This document shows, one piece after another, positions 1-10,889 of a DNA stretch of 64,000 nt. Positions within the stretch are counted from its first letter, which is position 1, and each line of letters starts with the position of its first letter. Both the position numbers and the translations under genes were made by a program. A model generated the notes under the pieces. That model saw nothing but the letters and a program-made list of their open reading frames with translations, did not search any database and was not told the origin of the DNA. The stretch is from Morinoia aosen (taxonomy: Eukaryota > Arthropoda > Malacostraca > Amphipoda > Talitridae): positions 32,774,139 to 32,838,138 of the forward strand of contig CM059563.1 of assembly GCA_030386875.1 (NCBI GenBank). The letters are read 5' to 3'.

Positions 1-498
1 CAGGCAGGAGACTGATTGGTCTGTAGTTTGACGCTATGTCGATATCACCAGATTTATGTAATGGCTTAATAATGGATAGTTTCCATTGATCGGGAAACTT
101 GTTTGGGGCTATAGATGTATTTATTATCAAGGGAATGAGGGGTGCTGTGACAGGGAAGCTGTATTTTATATATTGGAGGCTAATGCCATTATGTCCAGCC
201 GCTTTAGTATTCTTTAGTGAGTATAAGATATTTCGTATCTCTATGACGCTAACTGGCTTTGGTCTCCATTTGTTTCTAGTATTAGGGGATGAAACATCGG
301 TCAGGTTTGCACCCGTAGATGTGTCTGAAACTGTCCTGGATACTTCTTTGATAACATCTTCGCCAACTTTTGAGAAGAAAGTATTAAAGTCATTCGCCGT
401 TTCTGAGGGGTTGTCAAAAGTACTTTTGCAGTCTGAATTTTTATACTGAGCAACTTCTTTAATGATAAGAGTGACATTTAACGTAATATTTTCTCATA
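1..498 (-). mobile_element. LINE reverse-transcriptase fragment
   Basis: The minus strand reads as the N-terminal part of a non-LTR reverse transcriptase. A stretch like FNTFFSKVGEDVIKEV leads into LKNTKAAGHNGI and then KPLHKSGD followed by NYRPISLLP, the conserved RT blocks 0-2 of CR1/Jockey-type LINEs. The reading frame opens after a stop near 498 and runs off the left edge, so the catalytic FADD block would lie outside the window. The protein differs clearly from the LINE at 11.5 kb, so this is a second LINE family of the same broad clade. No methionine is expected, because it is an internal fragment. The element is cut by the window; whether it is whole beyond it cannot be seen. Confidence 0.85.
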
Positions 499-1232
499 TC
501 CGACGAGAATAAATCCGAGATAACAAGCCGAGACTGACCAACTCACACGCACACATAATCTCATCTTCCTGCAGTTCTGCTATCAGTCAAAGCATTAAAG
601 AGAGCGTTCCGTTCCATTTGAGCTATGATGCTTGAACAATATTTGTCGCTCATTGTTGACCGAGCTGATGAGATATATCAACTCAAATTATTTAGCTCAT
701 TTAAATCTCATTTCAAAGTAAAAATCCAGTGTACAGATTTTATTTACTGAATTACCTAAGATAGTTCCAATCAATCATTTAATACTTGCTTACCCCAAAG
801 CGTAATGAATGCAAGCGTCAAGATATTCAGTTTTCAATTTTAGCAACAATGTGAAAACTCCATTATGCTCCACTAAATTGATGACTGCATTGCTCAGTAA
901 TATTGAAAATTGGATTTCTTCAATTACAAACGCAAAATGAGCGTGTTTCTAATTTTTTCATGGAAACATGAAAAACAAATTGCAGTCGAAATACCGCAAA
1001 CGTTCTAGGTTTTCATTTTGTTCCCATCCACAATCACAGCATAATGATGCTAGCACACGAGATAGGATGAAAACACTGTGAAATTACTATCACTTGAAAG
1101 GGACAAATATGTATATAATTTTTTACTATAGATTACTAATGAACATTATTGTGCTTCACGATCAACCGTACTGTATGTACATGCATATGTACAATAGGAT
1201 TTAAAATATTGATCTTAAAGGTTAAAGGTTAA
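499..1232. other. intergenic, nothing recognised
   Basis: AT-rich sequence with no long reading frame, recognisable repeat head or terminal inverted repeat. It may include the decayed upstream part of the LINE at 1-498. Confidence 0.5.
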
Positions 1233-1508
1233 CATCGGCATCTTTGGGATGCTTTATTTCCAATCAAGCCTGATACATATGATCTGAGCATTGGTTTTTC
1301 AAATGTCTTATAACTAACCCTATATATAGGACACCATGACGTTCCCCCCGTAAAGCCGGTACCCATTTCCGACACCTGGGTTGAGTGGGGTATTGTGCTT
1401 GAGCTTTCCCTTATACCCAACGGGGAAAATCTTCGCGCCAGCGCTGGGAACGAATCTGCGACTTCCAGCATACAAGTCCGATCCCTTAACCGCTGTGCCA
1501 CGGAGAGC
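1233..1508 (-). mobile_element. SINE family A, copy 1
   Basis: tRNA-derived SINE read on the minus strand. The head has an A-box-like TGGCACAGCGG and a decayed B box near 1450-1470. The shared family body follows (GTTGGGTATAAGGGAAAGC, then GTACCGGCTTTACGG) and the 3' end is AAATAAAGCATCCCAAAGAT. TTAAAG occurs on both sides (1509-1514 and 1215-1220), a plausible target duplication. The 90-residue reading frame across it is not a gene; it recurs in the other A copies only because they are the same SINE. Confidence 0.85.
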
Positions 1509-1621
1509 TTAAAGTGGCAATTAGCTGTTTGAAGAAAAACTGGCTACCGCTTAACTTGGTATTTAAGCAATGTAGAACCGCGGGATGTTACAGTATGTAA
1601 TTCACAATGATGGAGGGGACT

Positions 1622-1725
1622 CAGTCAAACTTTTTCGCCGGAGCATGCATGTTTTTCGCCGCCTAAGAGATTTAATAACTGAGGCGGCGAAAAACATGCA
1701 GGCAGGGGGCGAAAAAGTTAGACTG
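1622..1725. mobile_element. fold-back MITE, about 104 bp
   Basis: Two arms of roughly 43 bases (1622-1664 and 1683-1725) are near-perfect reverse complements. Each contains AACTTTTTCGCC and GCATGTTTTTCGCCGCC, around an 18-base loop. The outer edges are CAGTC and GACTG. There is no coding capacity; the 63-residue reading frame across it is an accident of the palindrome. I could not find a convincing target duplication, so the superfamily is unknown. Confidence 0.6.
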
Positions 1726-1970
1726 GGAAAATGGCGTGACATGTTTGCCTTTAGTTCTTTTAATAATCTAAAATAACTCCAGCATTAATGCTTCTAAGCT
1801 TGAGAATTAAAAGCAAGGCGAAAATCGCTACACGTGAGGCCATTTTTAATATATATGATCAAATAAAACTGAACGTTTCGGTAATAGGGTTAGAGAAACT
1901 AAACACATTTTAGGTGAAATGGTACACTGTGATTCCCGCCTATCTGCAAAAATTGGTAAACAAACAAACA

Positions 1971-2242
1971 ACGGCATCTACGGATGCTTTATTTCCAATT
2001 TCAAGCCTGATACATATCACCTTGTACATTGGATTTTCAAATGCCTTAAAACTAACACCAGGATGCCATGACGCTTTCCCCCGATCAAGACCGGTACTCA
2101 TTTCAGACACCTGGGTAGAGTGCGGTATTGTGCTGGAATTTTTCCCCTATACCCAACAGAGAAAATCGCCACCAGCGCCGGGACTCGAACCCTCGTTTGC
2201 CCGCACGGAGGCAGGTCCTTAAGCCACACGGCTATGACGAGC
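1971..2242 (-). mobile_element. SINE family B, copy 1
   Basis: Minus-strand SINE with a head unlike family A. It looks like a class II tRNA (Leu/Ser type), with A box TAGCCGTGTGGCTTAAGG and B box GGGTTCGAGTCCC. The body is closely related to family A (GTTGGGTATAGG, GACCGGTACTC-like and GCATTTGAAAATCC blocks) and the 3' end is AAATAAAGCATCCGTAGATG. The two reading frames over it are not genes. Confidence 0.8.
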
Positions 2243-2245
2243 ACG

Positions 2246-3144
2246 CTCCGAATACTCTTTTAGAATTTTCTTTGGCCCGTTTTAATTCCGATATCAGTTC
2301 TCAAAATGAACACTGGATGCAATGTACAGAATCGTAAAACGTTCCAAAGAAGGTAGCTTGTGCGAATGATCTTTTTCACAGCCTCTGTGCTCCCCCATTG
2401 CGATTCAGACGTTTACTCTTCGCTATGTCAACATAACACCCTCCACCAGCTAGTATGAATTGCATTTTGTCTATTATTTCTGTAATGTTTATGACAGCAA
2501 ATCAAAATATATGATTTGCCGATCTTTTCCCTTTTTCTATGAAATATTTCAGTATTTATACCTTCATCACCGAGATACATGTGAGCAATTTGACGATTGA
2601 AATTACATTTATTCCAACACTTTCTTCCCAGCTCATCAGGACTCATTCCAAACGTTGAATATCTCCATCCAATTTGAATAAGGGAAATTGTTACTTTTCA
2701 ATGGGTCATGATGTTTCGTCGCGTGTTAGGTTATTAATAATGTTGATTTTCACTTTTTCTCATTTTCATTTACATTGCTTCCGAACGAATATGATCTCAC
2801 TATTGTTAAGATCGAGATTAACCTTTCGAGTAAGCGCATATGAAACGTTTCTCGCAATATCCTTTCTGATGGTCGTGTCAAAACTGCCTATAGTCTTAAA
2901 CAATTTCGTAAGCTCATCGTTGCTCATCCTACTAATGCCTGCATATACTGTTTTAGTCAATGTAGATTCTTTTTCCTTCGTATATAATCAATGAATAGTC
3001 CAATTATCATTTTCGTTTACTATTCATTTCGTGGTTTTTCGTGGTAACTCTTTTAGCTGAAATTTCCTTTCAATTTATGAGAGATTTTAACGGCCTTGCA
3101 GGATAGCTTGAGTTGGCAAGACAAAAAAAAAACACAAAAACAAA
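2246..3144. other. unassigned, two minor ORFs
   Basis: No repeat or gene recognised. Minus-strand frames at 2428-2646 (cysteine- and basic-rich, 72 residues) and 2766-2960 (64 residues) have no motif I know and are not obviously continuous. They could be remnants of one old gene, but this is weak. An A-rich run at 3119-3144 is probably the site or tail zone of the adjoining SINE. Confidence 0.35.
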
Positions 3145-3420
3145 CATCGGCATTTTTGGGATGCTTTATTTCCAATCACGCCTGATACAAATGATCTTAA
3201 GCATTGGTTTTTCAAATGTCTTATAACTAACACTATATATAGTACACCATGACGGTTCCCCCGTAAAGCCGGTACCCATTTCCGACACCTGGGTCGAGTG
3301 GGGTATTGTGCTTGAGCTTTCGCTTATACCCAACGGGGAAAATCGCAGCGCCAGCCCCGGGATACGAACCCGCGACTCCAACATACAAGTCCGATCCCTT
3401 AACCGCTGTGCCACCGCGAG
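3145..3420 (-). mobile_element. SINE family A, copy 2
   Basis: Minus-strand family A SINE with a good A box (TGGCACAGCGG) and B box (GGGTTCGTATCCC), the common body and the AAATAAAGCATCCCAAAAAT 3' end. It sits directly against the T-rich 3' tail of M repeat copy 1. A-rich runs flank both ends, consistent with insertion into that tail. Confidence 0.85.
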
Positions 3421-4560
3421 CAAAAAAAAAAAGAAAGAAAAAATGTGTATTTCCAAGTTGTCACATGAGATACATGCCAACATTTTGGCTTTTAAAAGTT
3501 TCTTAATATAGGACATCCTAAAACAAATGTTCCATACGAGGAGTACTAATTGACAAACCATCCGAGGTGTACAAATAGATAAGCCATACGAGGCATAATA
3601 ATAGACAAACTATACGAGGTGTACTAATAGACAAACTATCAGAGGTGTACAAGTAGATAGACCATACGAGGCATATTAATTGACAAAATATACGAGGCGT
3701 ACTAATAGACAAACCATTTGTGGTGTGCTAGTAGTCTAACAAAAGTTCTATACTAGAAGTACTAATTGACAAACCATCCGAGGTGTACAAATAGATAAGC
3801 CATACGAGGCATAATAATAGGAAAACTATACGAGGTGTACTAATAGACAAGCTATCAGAGGTGTACAAATAGATAGACCATACGAGGCAGATTAATAGAC
3901 AAAATATACGAGGCGTACTAATAGACAAACCATACGTGGCGTGCCAATAGTCTATCTCTGTCAAGGGTAGTTGAATGAGAAATGAAAAATATGCCCTAAA
4001 AATATGCAAAGCCCTATCACCACCAAAAACATATTTCATATCTTCTCGATATTCACCACATCATGCGGACATGGGTACATGGGATAAAATAGAGATACAG
4101 TATAAGCCGGTTACCACTCATGATTGACAAATATCTACAAAATATTGGTAGAAATGGGTAAACAAATATATACTCAATATCAAAATTCATAGTTTGTACA
4201 ACATACGGACAGAAAGATAATTTTACTACGATTCATATGCTCAAATTGCACTTTATTTCATTAATTATATTTGACATTAATCCGATTCACAGAAACGCCC
4301 TCTGGGGAAGTGATAGATCTATTTTTGAATCATTTCGCTAGTGCAATAAAATTTATTAACCGGATGGTTTTTGCGTAAAGAAATGAAATAGAGACATGTA
4401 TATCTATATATGTAGATACATATATATACCTACACACGTACACACACATATTAATATATATACTTATTGAAAATGAAATATTAGAAAAAAAATACATATA
4501 TAAAATAAAAGATAAAAGCAACCTACCATCTACTACACAGAAAATGACAGTTGAGCTCAC
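3421..4560 (-). repeat. composite repeat M, copy 1
   Basis: Minus-strand copy of a repeat also seen at 6985-7260 (+) and about 17080-17840 (+). In element order, an AT-rich 5' block contains TGATTCAAAAATAGATCT and CCCAGAGGGCGT, shared with copy 3 (RC of about 4290-4335). A spacer follows, then TTGACAG, a 26-bp minisatellite (3532-3957), a unique block of about 100 bases with TTTAAAAGCCA, and a TTTC-rich tail. The 5' end is not defined. No protein is encoded; the 64- and 103-residue minus frames are translations of the minisatellite. The class is unknown; the poly-pyrimidine tail after AATAAA-like sequence in copies 2 and 3 suggests a retrotransposed RNA. Confidence 0.65.
3532..3957. repeat. 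26-bp minisatellite, two 216-bp blocks
   Basis: About 16 degenerate units of CCATACGAGGTGTACTAATAGACAAA type, given here only in outline: CCATACGAGG followed by a TACTAATAGACAAA-like half. A second-order duplication repeats the first eight units with a 216-base period (3532 and 3748 begin equivalent blocks). Confidence 0.85.
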
Positions 4561-4810
4561 TGTAATCCCAAGAAATTTTTCGCAAAAAAATAACTAAAAG
4601 GAAAAGAAGACTTCGAAAAACATAAAAATGAACTGGTTTTTAATTTCTTCACAGAAATTTTTTAAGAAAAAATCAGGTTATAGTCAAGAAGCAACACAAC
4701 TCTTCAGCATTATACGGACATGTGTACGTGGGATAAAATGGAGTAACATTGAGGCCGGATATCACATCTGAGTGGAGAATATTCACAAAATTTGGCACAT
4801 ATAGGTAGAT
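4055..4810. repeat. diverged direct duplication
   Basis: About 105 bases at 4055-4160 recur at 4705-4810 in the same orientation. Both contain GCGGACATG- or ACGGACATG-type sequence, then GGGATAAAATRGAG, GCCGG and a TCTACAAAATATTGG- or TTCACAAAATTTGG-like stretch. The first copy lies inside M copy 1, so the second may mark an older M-related insertion. Confidence 0.6.
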
Positions 4811-6984
4811 TAGGCTTTGATCCAAAGTGATAAATTTAATTACAGAAATTTAGAGTTTTTTCCGATTTGAAAGTTCAGTGCTAGTGTGCGCTGAAACGCA
4901 CGAAAAAAAAATAAAAAATAAAAAGACTAAATTCAATGCTTAAATTACCCCCTTCCCCCCACCTCAGCCGAAAATCGATTGAAAACATCTTCGAGAATGA
5001 TTTTGAAATAGCGAGACAACGTTAGCCAAAATTTAATTCGTTATAAACTTTGCCCACTAACATTTCTTCAGCCCTTCCTTGATCAGCGACCCCGCACGAG
5101 GGTGAGTTCTCGCTGTACCGTATTTCATCCATAAGAGATCATAAACCAGCGCTTGATCCCCTACTCCACCACGTCATGCCAGGTCCTCAATGTTAAAAAA
5201 AACATTCAGATTTCTCATGACAGTTTCTTTCATTTCATAATATCGTTACATAAGCCTATCTGTCACATCTTTCGTCACACTTACTGGGGAGTAAACTCTC
5301 TCTGCGTATAGAATCCTTCAATCAATGAATGAATTTGGAGCCGAAGTAGCGAATCACTTTGCGGATCAACAAAAACGATATGTTTTAATACATTCTGTTG
5401 CCGCAATACTACGTCACAAGCACTTTTTCCTGTAGTCACAAGACCGCTCCACCAAAACGCTTCCTGGTTGCTTCAACACTTCGCTTTATTAACACGCTTT
5501 TAGAGCTGGAACTCAATGTGGCGGCCTGAATACCTGCTCACATGGACCTCCTATACAGCCTCTCTGTCACATTACTTGTATAACATAGATGTGCTGGAGC
5601 ATGCAGCTATAATTTACGTGAGGTGTAATTTTAAATTTTACTCTACAATTATCTAGGAGATTTTTCCTGTGCTGTAGCACGATCGTTCACTTTTTACGCT
5701 GAAAAAATTCTTACGTCACACATGAGCACTGAACAGCGACATCAACCTTACACAGGTAGAAGAATAACATACAAACAGATCCATGGTAGGTCACAAACTT
5801 TTGGTTAAAAGTTAAGAGGTAATTTTTTGCTCCGACAATTTTCTGTCCTACTTACGAGCAGATGAATCAAAATTACAAACTGAACTTATAAATGCGATCT
5901 CGTCGAAAAAAAAGTAGCAACATATTTGTGGACATCAAGCCACTTTTCCTGTTGATACTTTAAGTTCAGAGTAATTTTTATCTGGGATATACTGTAAAGG
6001 AGTTAACAACTCTTTCAGTTTTTGTCAGAAAGATAACGATCTAGTTCGTTCCATTCAGGTGTAAATAGTGTAATCTACAACTTTCCGTACTTTCCGTCGC
6101 AATTAGTATTTGTTTACTGATTGTAAATATTAAGGTACGCAAATACTGTGCAGGTTTTCTGAAAAAAATCCAAAATGTTGATAACTGAAAATGAGAAAGT
6201 ATAATGTATGTTCGAGTATGTTCGCAAGAACTCAATTGAACACTATTCATAGCGTTCCTAATTTGGGCAAAATTTTTGAGGTAATTTGAATTTCGAAAAA
6301 AAATTTTTTAGTAACATTGATAGTACCAGGCTAAACTGTCCTAGGTTGCTGCTTCAATTAAACCCAGGATCCACATGAGCTACAAAAATTAGGGCAAGCT
6401 CTTTAGTTTCTGACGCTGCTGAATACTGTCCATCACACGCCACTTGAATGGAAATACTTATAAAATGAATGACAGAAATACAAATGAAATACTTCGAGCT
6501 CTGATGAAGAAATTTTTTGAGAATATCAGAATAGTTACAATTTTTGACGTTGAGACTTCATGCTATCACATCAGTAGACTGCACTCGGACTGGAGGTAAG
6601 CACATAATCAGCGTTGGGGTTACATTGACACTTTTTCGATATTCCATGACTCACGAATTATTAAAAATAAACTGTTATTAAAATTACGCATAACTTCAAT
6701 TGAAATCCAATCTCCCTCGTGTGGTAGCTACCATGGGCGTCACAAACTTTTTCTTCTCGTGATATTTTATTGATATGACTTAGGTTCTCATTGTTTTCAC
6801 GAATAACGTCAACATTGAAAAAATAAATGATTTTGCAATGGTACTCTCGATTGAGCTCCGAATTTTTACTAATGATACAGCACCTCATTCTTTTTCGACG
6901 TCAGTTTTCAAATTTTTATGATCCACACACAATTTTACTTACTCCCTCGTCCGTATATCCAATATTATTGAAATTGTTTATGTT
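4811..6984. other. intergenic, possible coding scrap
   Basis: Mostly AT-rich with no repeat recognised. On the minus strand about 5060-5165 reads GDQALVYDLLWMKYG then SLIKEGLKK without a stop. It looks like protein-coding sequence, but I do not recognise the family and see no start or splice context. Nothing else supported. Confidence 0.35.
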
Positions 6985-7260
6985 CACCTCGGATAGTTTG
7001 CCTATTAGTACACCTCGTATGGTTTGTCTATTAGAACACCTCGTATGGTTTGTCTATTAGCACACCTCGTATAATTTGTTTATTAGTACACCTCGTATGG
7101 TTTGTCTATTAGTAGACAACGTATAGTTTGTCTATTAGTACTCTTCGTATGGTACGTTTGTCTAAGGACGTCTTATATTAAGAAATTTTTAAAAGCCATT
7201 ATGTTGTCATATATTTCATCTGTCAACTTTTTTGGAAATAAACGGTTTTTCTTTCTTCAC
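6985..7260 (+). repeat. composite repeat M, copy 2
   Basis: Plus-strand copy holding about seven 26-bp minisatellite units (CACCTCGTATGGTTTGTCTA type), then the conserved unique block starting TCTAAGGACGTCTTATAT and the tail AAATAAACGG followed by TTTTTCTTTCTT. The upstream AT-rich block of copies 1 and 3 is not recognisable here, so the copy appears 5' truncated. Confidence 0.8.
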
Positions 7261-7575
7261 TAAGATCCTTACATTGATGGCCGATTTCCGCGTGTCACGA
7301 TAAATTTATGAAAAGAGTTTACCTTGGGAAGAATTAATATCTTAGATAACAGATCGAGTGGTACTCGTATATTAGACATGAAGCAAAGACAACCTGCAAA
7401 ATTACTTTCAAAATAACATTTCACCTCCGTTTTCCTGTGTGTTTTAAGTCATGGATATTGTGAAAGGAATAATTCTATCTCTAAAGTATCATTAATAATT
7501 CGATTTCGAGCAAATCGAAAGAGAATTACAATTTACAATTGCATAGCGAGCAACTTCACCGTAGTCTGGCCTCAC

Positions 7576-9035
7576 CTGTCAGGATAAAAGGCTCGAAGCA
7601 AGGGATGCCAAGGTCCCGCTGCTCGTCGCAGTCCGTGTCGTTTTTGTTCTGCTCCCACGTGAACTGGTAGCACTCCACCATCGTCTCTGAGGGTACGCAA
7701 ACTTATGGGTGCAACTCAGTGGTGATGGGAAGTAGAAATCCTAACAACAATAACTTCATCGTTTAGATATAAGCTTCTGCATAACCAAGACTAGAACAAC
7801 AATTATTTTTCTTTTGATAGCTTAGTCACCGTAGTAAAAGCCTCCATTTAACTAAATACTGATGCACTAATTTTCAATGAAGATAAATAACCTCTTTTTA
7901 GGCGCTTTATAAATAGTTTTCTTTCTTCAAGCGTTTTGATACAATGCTGCATTAAACGCTCTTCTAATCTTATAGTTCTATATTTAATGTATCAGTGAAG
8001 TCGAGACTGAACAAATGAAATTATATACCTCACAACTGCATTCATATCAACTTTTTTATCAGTGTAATTACGTTTGTGCACATGTTCTGAACATAACGAA
8101 AGATGGCTTGTAAAGAAGCTTTACGTTTAAAGATCATCCGACCTTTTCTTCCTGATAAGCATGCAAGCTACGTTGTAAGAAAGGGTTGGGAGGCTTTAAA
8201 TTCAGACTAACTACATCTTTACTGCTATTGGAAAATTGTAAAATAATAACTGTACACCATGTACTATGGACAAATATATTTTCCGTAGTTGAGAACAAAT
8301 TAAACCTTGAGTCATATTGTCTTACGTCGAAATTAGCAGTCATCATCCGAATATTTTGCAAGCTCAGATGTTCAACACTGATCATAGTATGATTAATTTT
8401 CTTTTATGAATACGTACTCATGTAATATTTATGTTAAGAATTGTTAAGACGTTTGTAATTCAGAATAAATTTCCCGCTAGTAAAAGTTGCCAATGCTCTT
8501 TTCAACAAATATTTTCTTTCACGTCAGTTTATAATTTAAGTTTAGCTCTCTTTTTACATTAGCACGTTGACTACGTTTGTGCGGCTGCTATACGGTTTGT
8601 TCGGTTAGGTTGTGAGTAGCAGAATAGCAGAATTGAAATCCGACTGTTCTATTCAAATCCATTATTATTCTTTCGAAAAAGTTTGAAAAATATAATTGCA
8701 AAATGATAGTTTACCTCGTACGCTAAAATCAATATTGAAACAGTAGTGAAATAATTTAAATGCTATTCATTTATGCTGGTATGCAAATGAGCAATTTATC
8801 TAGTGGTACACACACACATACGTCCCAATACGAAGTCAAAGTGTCCATTTGCAAAACTTCCAATATCTCGAGTCTCTGAGATAGAACCGTTACATTTCGT
8901 GTAATTTGAGGGTAGGACAAATCCTAATCGTTGTTTTACAGCTCATTTACCTGCGATAGCAACGGCCGCCAAACCGGTCAGACACATCAGCGCCAGCAGC
9001 GTGCGGGCAGCTTCTCCTCCGCTGTAGCCCCTCAT
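7576..9035 (-). CDS. secreted cysteine-containing protein, exons 1-2 (partial)
   Basis: Two GC-rich coding exons on the minus strand, separated by an AT-rich 1,264-base intron. Exon 1 (9035-8951) starts MRGYSGGEAARTLL and continues through a hydrophobic run ending AAVAIA, a typical signal peptide. It ends GCAG|GTAAAT. Exon 2 (7686-7576) follows CCCTCAG and gives ETMVECYQFTWEQNKND, then TDCDEQRDLGIPCFEPFILT, ending ACAG|GTGAGG. Both introns are phase 1, and the GAG codon at the first junction forms across the splice. The mature N-terminus carries three cysteines and one NDT glycosylation sequon. The C-terminal exons are not found, so the gene continues left, perhaps beyond the window. The arrangement resembles small secreted or Ly6-like proteins, but the usual CxxC is absent; family unassigned. 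The splice logic makes it the best host-gene candidate. Confidence 0.75.
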
Positions 9036-9690
9036 GTCGCCCCGCACAGATGATCAAAGCACCGCTGCATCGCAAACGTCATATTTGTGAGTGCGTGAAG
9101 TCGACGTACGGATGAAACACACAATTTAACTTTTTTATGTCAGGCATGATTTAATGAGCTGCGACAACGGCCGTGAACTTGCGTTATGGAACAAAAAAAT
9201 CATTCGAGATTCTTGGAGATGAAGTGGAGCAAAATATTTTTGGGCATCTGACTTGTATGCATATTTGTTAATATATTCTACCGAGAATTGTCTTAAACCT
9301 TTTCGCCGTTTCACTGCTGGATATTGACACTCAAGGCGAGAAACATACAGTAGCTGCAGTTAAATGCCGGCAGCGAAGAGACGGAATGAGTATAATTCAA
9401 TGATTAAATAAGTTGCGCACTCATTCGATAATTATTCTCGCATAACGCCTGACACTGTCATAGGTTCAAATTTTCCAGTATACTATTAACACTACTGCTC
9501 TACAATAAACATGAAATCGCAGTGAGTCCGCGTGAAATCAAGGCTACCGCATACATACCATATAGGAACTCAAATTTTATTTCTTGTTACAAGTTGTATC
9601 AAAAATCAAAGAGCAACAGAATATAGATTCGAGGAAATTTGAAAATGGTTTATTATTAGCAAGCAACGTTTGCCTATGTGTTGTCTTCTT
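9036..9690. other. upstream region of the secreted-protein gene
   Basis: Contains the presumed 5' UTR and promoter of the minus-strand gene, with sequence upstream of the ATG at 9035 reading GTGCGGGGCGAC. I see no convincing TATA box. The remainder is AT-rich with no repeat recognised. Confidence 0.4.
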
Positions 9691-10050
9691 ACAAGGTACT
9701 CAAAAGAAATCTTGAGTCTCACTTCCTATCGGAATACTAGTCGTTTAAGATCACCAAGTCAAATCTTGTCTCCTACATGACTGTTTCCAATAATGTAATT
9801 TGCCATGGGTAATGTCGCCGATCTTCAGTCTACTGTTAAATCGTTTATCGAATATACTGTTAAATATAGTCCATATGAAATTATTGTACACCTTAGAATA
9901 ACGTTGATGGTAGGATGCCCCAGAAGTCGCTGAACTTATTCGGGCCCACAGGTAGCTATATTCAAATTTGACCATTGTACTAGACGTAAGAAACATTCTA
10001 CCTCTGCATCTCCTGTGGTAAATAAATTGTTATATTGTTAAATTGTTAAA
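9691..10050 (+). mobile_element. LINE 3' end, 5'-truncated copy
   Basis: Matches the 3' end of the LINE at 11.5-14.8 kb. The last coding residues read KVLKRNLESHFLSEY then TAG. The family 3' UTR follows (GATGGTAGGATGCC, TTCGGGCCCACAGGTAGC, CTGTGGTAAATAAATTG) and a short TTGTTAAA-type tandem tail. About 100 bases present near 14540-14640 in the longer copy are missing here. A typical 5'-truncated retrotransposed copy. Confidence 0.9.
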
Positions 10051-10889
10051 TGAAGCGATTGAAAATTGAAAAAAACACTCATTACTTATAGCATTTAGAG
10101 AATAAATCTCCATAATAATTGACTAAGCAATAGTAATGATTATTTCAGTCCAAAATTTTTGACTGAGGTTAAAATATTTCGTGAAATGGAAAGAAGAAAG
10201 AATAATACACCTGAAATTAGGCATGTTAACATGGTCTTCATGATTGGCTTAGATATGCATAATCAGAAAAACGAAAAAGTACTCTTTTTATCATGTGTAA
10301 CGAAGCAGTTAGTAAACCTGAACGTGAACATATCTTCCCTCAATTCAGAAAAAAAATGTTTTCCAAAATACGGCTAACAGAGAGAAAAATTCGAAAAATT
10401 TAAGTTAAGAATAGCATGCAAGTTTTGTGGGAAGATTGCAAAAACCGTCTCCGTACAAACACAGGAATAATTTTTTTTACAATGGGGACGTTAATGGCTG
10501 CCTTAAAGTAGAATCTTAGTCTACAGACAATAAAAAGCAACTCATAGTATAAAAAAAATTGATATTGATTTGAGCCATCTCTCTCAAAGTATTCGATCAA
10601 TGTTCACTAACTGCTGTAGTGCAGTAATTCGAGCCACCTCTCGTTACAGCAATTAGACCTCAATATATCGTACGAATTTCACCAATCGGCTTGTCTGAAC
10701 GGAGTTGAAATAGAAGCAGGCAAAGGAAAGAAGAATTCGGTGCAGTGCGCATCACAGAAACCCTAAAAGAGAAACCGAAAAGACAGAGAGAAAGAAAAGA
10801 CACACAACTGCGTATACTGTTTATTCTGTACATTATTAATCTGTTTATTGGGTAGATTTGTTGAGGTTTGTTTATCGTCTTAGAGCACA
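10051..10889. other. intergenic, nothing recognised
   Basis: AT-rich; small frames at 10159-10377 and 10400-10600 show no motif. The right end may include decayed upstream RT sequence of the relic that follows. Confidence 0.4.

Noticed and set aside
2428-2960. Two minus-strand frames as exons of one gene
   Set aside because: No splice sites in compatible phase and no recognised domain.
3532-3957. Regular 26-base repeats as a CRISPR array
   Set aside because: Units are contiguous and degenerate, with no unique spacers, in eukaryotic DNA.
3518-4039. Two minus-strand frames with repeated SISTPR- and YLYTSD-like peptides, resembling a repeat protein
   Set aside because: They are translations of the 26-bp minisatellite; no start context or other copies with the frame kept.
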